A DNA stretch of 64,000 bases from Glandiceps talaboti (lineage: Eukaryota > Hemichordata > Enteropneusta > Spengelidae), in contig NC_135565.1 of the NCBI RefSeq assembly GCF_964340395.1, positions 20,084,709 to 20,148,708 of the forward strand. The letters are read 5' to 3'. The notes under the pieces were generated by a model. That model searched no databases and was not told where the DNA came from. It worked only from the letters and a program-made list of their open reading frames with translations. This document shows, piece by piece, positions 13,201 through 22,825 of the stretch (position 1 is the first letter of the stretch; each line of letters begins with the position of its first letter). Both the position numbers and the translations under genes were made by a program.

Positions 13201-15837
13201 GTCATATAAATATCCTCTTGCCAGTCTTATTTTTGTGCGGTGTTTGTCCAGCCAGTGCAGTCTGCAGATCCAGGGGAGAAACACAAAAATAACCCTCCCT
13301 ACGTATACTTCAGTGAAGACAACTGTAGAGCCAATCATGAACAAGCAATGACATCCGCCCCACATACACATGCACTTGCTCTAAAGTACTAAATAAAAAG
13401 AACTGTAACTGCCATATTGTAGTAGACTGAGTTTTTAAAAACATTTGGTCTTTTTTTCAGAGATGAGGTTCTAGATGAAGATAGCATGTATTCTGAATTT
13501 AGTGATAAGAATATAGATGTAAAGTCTGAGAAGGTGGACATGTCAGATGCTGAAATTGATGGGTAAGAAATTATTATTAACTTTTCAAGTTCAGTAGCAA
13601 GAAATTGCAATCTCTTGAACGGTGTAGAATACGCAGTGTCTTATTGGTTTCTGCATTGTTGTATCAAACAGCTGTTGAATGGTAACATGACAGAAGTAGT
13701 AATTGTACAGTGCTTAAGGTAGTAATTAGAGATACACTAATTAATACACTTACCATCACAAAACCCTTGTTTACCATTGGCAACCATAAATCACACTAAG
13801 TCTTCTTGTAGGCTCTTATTCCAATTTTATAATCGAATTATGGCTGTGTAATAAATTCCAGAGACTCTACTGCCAGCATAGGGTATTGTACATGGTATAT
13901 TTTAATATGTCATTACAGGTACATGTTGTTCTACAGTCAAGTGATGAGACAGTTAGAGCGGTTACTACCAAACAGTAATGTTTATGACGATCCCTTTCCG
14001 TCCACCATATCTAAGATGTGGTATGACTTAACATTAGGCCAACAACAGCATCTCATAGTTACTGCCCAGACCCTACAACAGATGGGTAAAAGTTTTGATG
14101 GTAGCCTACCATCAGAACATACGTCATCTGATAGTCAACAAAGTCAGAATATCGCTGAAAACGAACTTTATTCGTCATATTCGTTATCATCTGATGATGC
14201 CGACTTGCAGTTTGGTGCCGTGATGAAGTCATTCCCCGATGACAAAACGCTAACTAGTTACACAGTCACAGATAATGACGCTGATGATTTCCAAGATGAA
14301 TTCCACAATTTCATCTCGAAACAAAACATAGTTGCCATGGCTACAGGAGATGCTGCTACTCCAGATGTTGGAGACCTAGAGTTGCTAACTGGTCTTGATC
14401 CTGAGGAAACAGAAGACAGAACTCTGCTGTGTACAGAAACACCAAGGGATGAATTAGATGACGAACACGAAATATTTGTAGTTGAGAGAGACATCAAACA
14501 GGAAAGAACTGACAATGACCATCTATTTGGTAACATCTATGTAAAGACCCCATCAGATGATGTTACTCATGATGATCCAAATAACTTGCCAGAAGCGACG
14601 TTGCCTCTGTTAGTCGACCTTCATACAGGCCTGACCATGAGTGATAATCGTACCAACACCGAGAGTCCAGAACAAAGATTAAGCTGTAACGAAGAACTAG
14701 ATCTGAATCAGTTAGATGCAGACCTTGGCTCATTTGCATATGTGCCATGTCTGGATCTAGAGAAGGAGAAGCCAAGTGACCAATATCAGAAACATTATCA
14801 GCGCGACTCCAAAAGTCTTGTAGAAGATCTGATAATGGGGTATGTCGATGACGGCATTGTCAATATGGTACTGGATGCAGAGAGGGAAGAGAGTGAGAGG
14901 AACAGGACTGAGAGAAACAGATCCTTGGAACAGGTACGTGTACGTATATGTATATTAATATGATGATGGTGATTGATATGTAAATGTGGTATAAATATAG
15001 TCCTTGGTGAATTGGTATGTTATTTGAGCCTTTGAGGCTTGGTAATTTACAACCATGGCAGTCACATTAAATCTTGTTAAATCACATTAAATGTTGCACT
15101 GTATCAAAAATGCCACAATGAAAATACTGTAAACCTGGAAATTTTTGCTCAAGACTTATTTTCGCTTATTTCACTGGACTCTACAAAAAAAAGCAATAAT
15201 AAGTATGACTAAAATGGCTTTTTGTACATGAACACAATGTACCAGTCTGGTAATTAGTAAAAAGAAGTAATGACTAAAATGCCTTCTTGTACATAAACAC
15301 AATGTACCAGTCTGGTAATTAGTGAAAATTAGGCTTTGAGAATTAGCTGGAGACTTGTCAAATCGCAAAATGTTCTACTAGAAAAAATATCAAGGTTTAC
15401 AGTATACTGTAGCTTTAAAGTCTTCACGTCTTCTTGGACACAAATTCAGTGTTTTTATCCCAGACCATCAGACGGGTATTTGCTGGTCCCTGCATCATCA
15501 TGTGAGACTACAGATAATCGGTCATCTCAGTCATTGAGAGCAGTAGATCATGCAAGTACTAGGTAGCTAGGGACCAGTGAAAGATGGGAACAGACGAATT
15601 ATCAGTTTTCCCTCGTCACACCATTTTACTATTTATTTTTTCTAGAACTCACAGAGTAATAATGAAGTGCCAACATCAGATACTGTCACTAAATCCCAGG
15701 ACAGCTCATGGGATGATCTACAAGTTGTCCCGGAATTCACAGACTCAGAAGATACAGTTCCGGACATCCACCAGGATGAAAATCACAGAATACATACAGG
15801 AAGTGGTAAACGAATACCAGACAGAAGACTGTTTTAA
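7250..15837 (+). CDS. bHLH plus HMG-box-like protein, MEIOSIN/STRA8-like
   Basis: Eleven exons: 7250-7444, 7793-7868, 8426-8537, 9382-9613, 10473-10735, 11629-11875, 12248-12387, 12924-13157, 13461-13562, 13919-14933, 15646-15837. All junctions are GT-AG, phases close, and the product is 935 aa. Residues about 20-88 read as a basic helix-loop-helix: a basic helix with RVQKRRESDAKCR, LRDRLP, a loop ending in KPLSK, then helix 2 split into exon 2 (MVLRGTVQYVNYLENIL). Residues about 535-590, at the start of exon 10, resemble an HMG box (YMLFYSQVMRQLERLLPN, then SKMWYDLT, then a helix ending in AQTL). The rest is acidic and Ser/Thr-rich, as in transcriptional activators. bHLH followed by HMG is the layout of MEIOSIN and the related STRA8, vertebrate meiotic-entry regulators. 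The last exon is read in the frame ending DRRLF then TAA at 15835; a longer overlapping frame there is spurious. The ATG at 7250 has G at -3, but an upstream coding exon is possible. Orthology rests on domain layout only. Confidence 0.72.
9018..9322. mobile_element. Palindromic MITE-like element in intron 3 of the bHLH gene
   Basis: The left end begins AAAGGGGACGATACC and later reads ACTAAATGAGATA. The right end is its inverse (TATCTCATTTATCACC then TTCTTCCCCTTTT). Complementarity continues inward (TTTATCAGTA with TACTGATATA, and ATCAATCCAGA with TTCAGATTGAT). About 305 bp with long imperfect inverted repeats and no coding capacity, as expected of a non-autonomous DNA transposon. Confidence 0.65.
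11334..11477. repeat. Dispersed repeat, copy 1 (intron 5 of the bHLH gene)
   Basis: Shares with 13259-13421 an ordered series of blocks: AGTCTGCAGATCCA, GAAACACAAAAAT, ACTTCAGT, AAGACAACTG, GCCCCACATACACAT and AAAAGAAC. Class unknown. Confidence 0.65.
13259..13421. repeat. Dispersed repeat, copy 2 (intron 8 of the bHLH gene)
   Basis: Second copy of the repeat at 11334-11477, in the same orientation and in another intron of the same gene. It differs by small insertions and substitutions. Confidence 0.65.
15125..15404. mobile_element. MITE-like element with an internal duplication (intron 10 of the bHLH gene)
   Basis: Ends are inverted repeats beginning TACTGTAAACC (left) and ending GGTTTACAGTA (right). 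Between them a block of about 61 bp (TGACTAAAATGGC to CTGGTAATTAGT) is present twice in tandem at about 15207-15325, separated by AAAAAGAAGTAA-type sequence. No coding capacity. Confidence 0.7.
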
Positions 15838-16009
15838 ACATATAGGAAGTTATCCAGAAAATCAAGCAGTTAGGGAAGTGTTGGAAGTTGTTTTGTATTC
15901 TTAAGTTTAGACCTGGTTTATGGTACATTGTGTACATATGAAGCGTATAGATGTATGATGTACCGGGAGTGGGGCTGGGTGTATTGAAAAGAAGAGTGTG
16001 TAGGAGGGC

Positions 16010-16015
16010 AATAAA
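16010..16015 (+). promoter_or_regulatory. Candidate polyadenylation signal of the bHLH gene
   Basis: AATAAA lies 173 bases after the stop codon at 15835-15837. It is inside a small local repeat, and further AATAAA motifs occur at about 16105 and 17070, so the one used is uncertain. Confidence 0.35.
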
Positions 16016-19000
16016 CCTTCAGGGGAGAGGGGTGTATTTAAAATAAGAGTGTGTACATGTACATAGACCCTCCACGTGGAGGGTCTATGGTGTGTAGGAG
16101 GGAAATAAACCTTCAGGGGGGGAGGGGCTGTTTTCAAAATAATAGTGAGGAGGGAGATAAACCGTCAAGTGTTCCTAAACATTCACAATGTATCAATACC
16201 TACTAACTCTGATATACTTTGTGTCCATATAACTTGATGGTATTTATACACAGATGTGTAAGTTTTTCACTTCAAGTCTCACTACTATGTCTAATGTATA
16301 CATGACTATAATTCTTCAGAAGAGGTTGTTCACCAGTTTTTCCCAGGAACTTTTGATCTGTCTGTCCTCTTATTCACCAATAGGGATGATCGTTGATCCA
16401 GGTTGTCTTCTATATACAACAGTGGCAATCATGGCTTCAGCTGCCTAAGATAAACACAACTAAAATTATTGTTGCAACATGTATATATACTGAAAGGGAC
16501 ATTGCCAGGTTTAATTATAGTCACAGTAGGCTGGCATTTCTGATGACATACATGATCTTGCAGTGTACATTTTAAAGGGATTGTCAGTGTTTACACTTTT
16601 TGATTACAGGGTGATTATACTAGTATCTGTGCAACAGATACACAGCTGTCACCCAACTTCTGTAATCTAGTACCACATAAAAAAACAGGAGTTTAGGTGG
16701 TTGTGTTCATCTTAATAAGCCGAAACCTCGGTGGCCACTGCAGTAAGTTTAGTTTGTATTTTCTAAGCATATGTGTATACCGATTATAGACAAAAAAGGG
16801 ACCTCAGTAACAAACTCCCAACTGAGTCACTCTTAATATTAGGTATATATGACGGTTCTCCAATCAGCAGCTGAGTCATGTGATCAGTGGTATTTAGCAG
16901 CTGACAGTCATGTGATCAGTGGTATTTAGAAATCTGTATATCTCTTAGGCTAGAGAGTTGTTGAAAAGCTTTGATGTGAAAGAGTTATAACTCTAATGTA
17001 AGAGTTGTTTTTATCCTAGAAGTATTTGACATATTTTCAAAGTATTCTTATAAAAAAGTTTTTAAAGTTAATAAACATGTTTTTAACCTATAACAAATAT
17101 CTAAAAGTTTCTGATACCATAAGATATGGAACTATATTTTTAGATTTCTTACTCTACTCTATTCTAAACTATATCTTATTTTCATAGAGGTGGATCTATT
17201 ACATGAAATACTAGTAGTACATGTATGTGTGGTAAATACAGCACAATATCCTGTTTAAACTTTACAAGAAGTTTTGCCTTTTAAGGTACAGCTAACATGT
17301 TGATCATTTTGTAGTTGTACATTTGTCAAATTTATGGAATATTTCCTTTGAAGTTTGTTGAATTAAAGGGTTCCATTTATGCTCTTGTATATACCCGGTA
17401 AATCAAGGGGGCAATCAATAATTCAGTGTAGGATAAACTAAATTATTTTAGTTAGGTCTTAGACCCCACCCCACCTTCTAACTTAATTGGCCAAGATTAA
17501 AAAATTGTTTTAGACAGCACAATCAATTTCAAATCAGTTATGTAGTACTATGTAGCGCTATGAATACAAAGCCAGTATGTAGTGAGCAAAATATAGCTCT
17601 ATATTGAGTGTATTTTAGAGCCATGCATTTACTATGGCAAAATTTCTTCCATTTCTCGATTTCACATTTTCTGTATGTAGGGGTACAACACAAATTTGAT
17701 TAAATGTAAAATCCTTTTTGTAGGATGAGAGCTAAAATCATGGCTCCCCCCCCCCCCCCACACACACACACAGAATTAAATTTTATCCTACATTGAACTA
17801 CTGATTTCAACTCTTAATGGTTGAGGAATGTTATTGTTCTTCCTTATCCTTTTATCCTGTTCTTCATATTCTAAGACCCCTGTATTTCCATATCACTACA
17901 TTGGTATGTAGAGACTACATTCACTGTTCAGTACTGTATACATAATTTGTTAATGCTATGTACACATTCCGATCAGTATTTTTGAATATTTCATCTCCTC
18001 AAAAATGACAAAAATAGTCGGTTTTTAAATTTTGTACTTTTCCAATTTTGTAGTATTCATTAAAAAACTTTGGAGTTCGAAGTTGTTTATTGTTCTGTGA
18101 CTCAGTGCGAGTGATTTGGAAGTCTACTAGAAAATTGACAAACTGATTTACTGATTAACATAATTACATGCAGACATTTCCACATTCTCACAAACCATAA
18201 CTCAATTTTTTCCTTTGACACTTACAAATAATGAGTTAGGATTGGGGAAAGGACATCAGCAGTTCACAACAATATTCTGTAATATGCCCAACACTCAGCC
18301 ATGCACAAACTAGTATAAAAGAGTGTATGGCTGAGTGTTTGTTTGTTGTGATAATCTCCCAGAAGATAAGAGATCAAGCAAAGTGTTAATGTAACTAATG
18401 CCTTGGTAATTATGAGATTTGGGGTTTTTAATCAATAAAGAGAGAAAATTTACAAGGGAAGGAAGGAAAATAATACATACATGCATACATAACATACATA
18501 CACACACATACACACATATATACAAACAAACAGTTTGAAAGTGCTTTCAATTCTTTACTTCATGTCTTTGGAGCCATGTACTAGTATACAGATAATATAT
18601 TTGTTATAATCAAGTGATTCATATTATACCTCTATATGGCTTGTTTTTACTGGGAGTGGGCGAGTCTGAAATCAATTCAAACTTTGTGTTTCCTGAACAA
18701 CTACATGAACAGTGGATTAAATATGGATACATTTTAACATAGATTTGCTACACTTTCAGTAGTGTGAGGATTTAGCTGTTAGAAGACTTACTCCTGAAAA
18801 ATCAGCTTTTTATGAATTTGTTGGATAATGAACAATCTATGACTTTGTTGGGCTGTGAACAATTTATCTTAATGTGTTTTTGTGGACACATTGTGTTCTT
18901 TTGTGGCTTGCATCACTGTGCTTCAATTGATAGCAAACCTCTTAACTAACATAGTTTTAAAAGCTTCTCAACTTAAAACTGGGGAGGGTCAAAGTTTAGG

Positions 19001-19323
19001 TATATATCAACTACACATGCATGTATTTCTTATTCCACTTTGAAACCTAACATCTCTTCTGAAACATGAATGTTTTACAAGCCAAATAAATAAAATATTT
19101 AAGAGGTAGGAGCTCCTAACTTGAATATTGGGTATTTATTCTACTTGTATACAAAAATATATGAAGAATGTGAGTTAATGGTGAGTCCAACCAAAGTACT
19201 TACACACTTAAACTTGTCCGATTGTAAAAGAATGCTGGGAACTAAACATGCTACCTCACATTTTTCCTGTAAACCTTGAGAGACATGTAAAGGTAGATTG
19301 AAAGAGTCCATTCTAAGATTCTA

Positions 19324-19530
19324 GTTGGCCACAACATGTCACTGCTAATGTCTAAGTGGTTTAAATTTATAGTTGGCCACAACATGTCACTGCTAATGTC
19401 TAAGTGGTTTAAATTTATAGTTGGCCACAACATGTCACTGCTAATGTCTAAGTGGTTTAAATTCATAGTTGGCCACAACATGTCACTGCTCCTGTAAAAG
19501 TGGGTTAGATTTATAGTTGGCTGCAACATG
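19324..19530. repeat. 48-bp tandem repeat, about four copies
   Basis: Unit beginning AGTTGGCCACAACATGTCAC and ending GGTTTAAATTTAT. Three copies are almost identical and a fourth is diverged. 48 is a multiple of 3, so the array gives a spurious minus-strand ORF with a repeated SSDMLWPTINLNHLDI peptide. Confidence 0.85.
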
Positions 19531-19649
19531 CCACTGCTAAAACTGAAATTTGATTACTGGACTAGGGGATACCAGTAACCCATAACTTGCTGGTGAATTG
19601 ATAAATGACAAATGAACATAATGTTGTATTGAGTGTTTTTATAGAAACT

Positions 19650-22600
19650 TCATGAAGATTGTTGTAAAGACTCAAGACTGCCTCTGACTTGGTTTAGTTT
19701 GTATCTCCAACTTTCAAGACGGTCTCTCAATTGCTGCCACTGTGCTCTGCCAAATGTACGCTGTGTAGCTGAACTGTAACAAATCAGAAAACACAACATC
19801 ACTGAATATATACTCAAAGTTTGATAAAACACAATAAATTGATGGAAGGCAAGAATATACAGTGTATCAAACTGTAACAAATGCATAACAATACATGTTG
19901 TATACAAATGTATACAGTGTATCAAATTGTAACAACTTGTACAAAAGATAATACCTTTGTAATTGAAATGTATACAATGTAACATATTTGTCATGTCTTT
20001 GAAAAAATATCTGTGTATGTGAAACAATGTATCAAAGTAAACTTGTTTGTTCCAAATTTCAAGTATTAACTTTCTAGTATGGGGTCGGGTGGCTGATATG
20101 TGTTTGGAATAAGACTTGCTTTCAATACACTGTCACAAATAATACACCAGAAAACACAATTGTTATGTTAAAGACTTGACTGTGGGAAATGAAACTTCTC
20201 AGCATATCAAAAAGTTATCAACATGTTCATTGAAATTCAATATCTTTACAAAGAACATATTGATTTATGTAATGACATTGACAAACATTGTTTTGTAAAA
20301 TTTAACTATAGGGATAGAGGGAAGTGAGTATGGATGCTGGATACATGTATTATATAATGACAAGTCAGAAGAAAATAACTGAAATGTTGGAGTAAAAGGA
20401 AAGCTGTAGCTGTCAACCTACCAGGCAATAATTTTCTTCTGCATCTGATCAATCTTGGCTTGCAACATTTTGGTACTGACAGCTACAAAGAAATGTACAT
20501 TGATATCAAAATCAGTAGATATACATGGTTATAACACTTGTGAAACAGTACAGGTATGTGGTGTACATGTACAATCAAAACCAATAAGGTTGGGCTGAAG
20601 GTTGACAATACAGTAAATTTTATACATGGTTATAACACTTGTGTGATGGTACATGTATGTGACATACAATCAAAATCACTATAAAGGTTGACAATATAGT
20701 AAACATACATGGTATACATGGTCTCACTTGTGAGACTGTACAGGTATGTGGTATACAATCAAAACCGCTAATGTTGGGCTGAAGGTTAACAATACATTAA
20801 ATTTACATTGTTATAACACTTGTGCAATGGTACATGTATGTGGCGTACAATCAAATCACTATAAAGGTTAGTCAAAAGTTAATGCTTGCTTATACAATGC
20901 AAACCAATCAAACTGAAAACTCAGCACTGCCTGGCTTGGCAACATATTCTATTTGTAAAATATTTGGAAGCTTTCAGTATCTGCATGCTTTCACTTATAT
21001 TTATAACCATCTGTGCTGTATATCTATTTAATACCTGTACACTTCATCCCGGGGGTTATAGTACCTACATTTGTAAATAAACTAATTACGATATTATCAT
21101 TGACTGTTTCAACAACATTGAAAGAAAGATGTACAAGTACATACCATCGATAACAAACCCTTCAACTTCACTAGGTGACAGATTCAGTTCTTGTTCTATA
21201 ACATCAAAGGAAAGTTCTTGTTTCTCTGTAGCCATACTCATTAATGTTAATATCCTCATTTTATGCACGTTGTCTTCGTGTGATAAACCTAGAGAGATAA
21301 ACATATCAAAATATCACTTGATTAGTACATCTATGTACATTTCGCAATAACAAATTATAGACAAGTCACAGGTTGTTCATTCTTATATGTCGCCCCCAAA
21401 CTATGGAACTCTTTGCCACTTGATATTTGCCAAGCCTCCAGCCTGGATTGTTTCAAAACAAAACTGAAGACTTATTTGTTGACCAAAGCCTTTGGTGTGA
21501 TTTCGCCATTGAGCACCACTAAACAACACTGCTCTGTGAATCGGCATTAGAGAAATTTGATTGATTGATTTTTTTAATTCAACTTCTTATAATAACACAG
21601 CTTTTAGTTGACCACCTTACATGTCAACATAAACCATTCCACCTGCAGTATGATGATTGATGGCAATGTAACCATGGTTACTAAAGAGACATGGAATGAC
21701 AGTTTGTTGATAATATTCATATTTCAGATTCATATACTTACCCAGTGATTTGACGAAGTCTGTGTTGTTGTCATAGAAACTGACATATGATGATAATTTT
21801 CCAGACACAAATATTGTCAGTAACTGCAATACAGAAGACAGAATCAAAGTTACTTTATGTTGCTAAAAATGCATTTTGCAACTTTATATATTTTCTTTCA
21901 GTTTTCTACGAAATTATGCATTTCTTTTGATTTAATTTTATATATTTGTATAATATGTTTCTTTGAAAGTTTAGCTTATTTTTGTTATCTAGTGAAATAA
22001 ATTTCATTCATACAAATAATAAGCTGTGTAAGATCTATGTTACACTAATACCGACAGACTGCAACTACCCAAGGAAAGACATCAAAGGTGTACTTACATC
22101 ATGTATAAGTTCTCCTTCAAGAAATTTGACAGGTTTCAACGTCAGTAAATTATCCAAGAGATAACATTTAGGATCTTTTAACGATGTGACAATACATTTA
22201 TGTGCATCTTCTCTGGCTTGTGATGCGTTGTCATCTGTGTATGTCCCTAATAATTCCATCATAATTTTAGTAGCAGCTTCACTGTAAGAAAAAATTAATA
22301 CCATTAATTAATGTCAGATATGTAAAGTAAAACTTGACAGTTTATCAGGTACTTTATAATATAGCACTGTATCTAATGTCAGACATCATGTATAGTAAAA
22401 CCTGACAGTTTAACACGCACCTTATAATACAAAACCTCAACTCAGACATCACGTAAAGTAAACAAAATGAAACATCTCGTGATGATTTGACAAACCTGTG
22501 ATTTGTTTCTTGCCATGCATCATGTAAGAGACGTAACACGTTCTGTTGTTTGTCCATACTTAACTCCCATAAACTAAACCACTCATGGAGCTGTAACAAA

Positions 22601-22773
22601 AAATATATAGATTAACTAAATAATCTCATAACAAATGGTTGCTATGGCAACTACAAATGTACTACAGTTAAGTATTGAATCTGGCATGGGTAACTTGATT
22701 GTCACTCATTTCAATATGGTTTAGAGAAAGAAATTGATTTAGGCCATACTGTCTGTCTGTCTGTCTGTCTCTG

Positions 22774-22825
<52 letters not shown>

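Larger units (their letters stand above)
15838..19649. other. Convergent intergenic region between the bHLH gene and eIF3m
   Basis: Both neighbours end here, so it contains two 3' UTRs. I see no further coding exon. Contents: a 28-bp perfect palindrome at about 16059-16087 (CATAGACCCTCCAC and its inverse); three copies of an AGGAGGG-AATAAACC-TTCAGG motif (16001-16160); a 14-base C run at 17746-17759; and a 48-bp tandem array at about 19324-19530. Confidence 0.5.

Noticed and set aside
15584-15904. 106-aa ORF over the last exon of the bHLH gene
   Set aside because: Splicing from 14933 enters exon 11 in another frame, which stays open to TAA at 15835 with an acidic composition like the rest of the protein.
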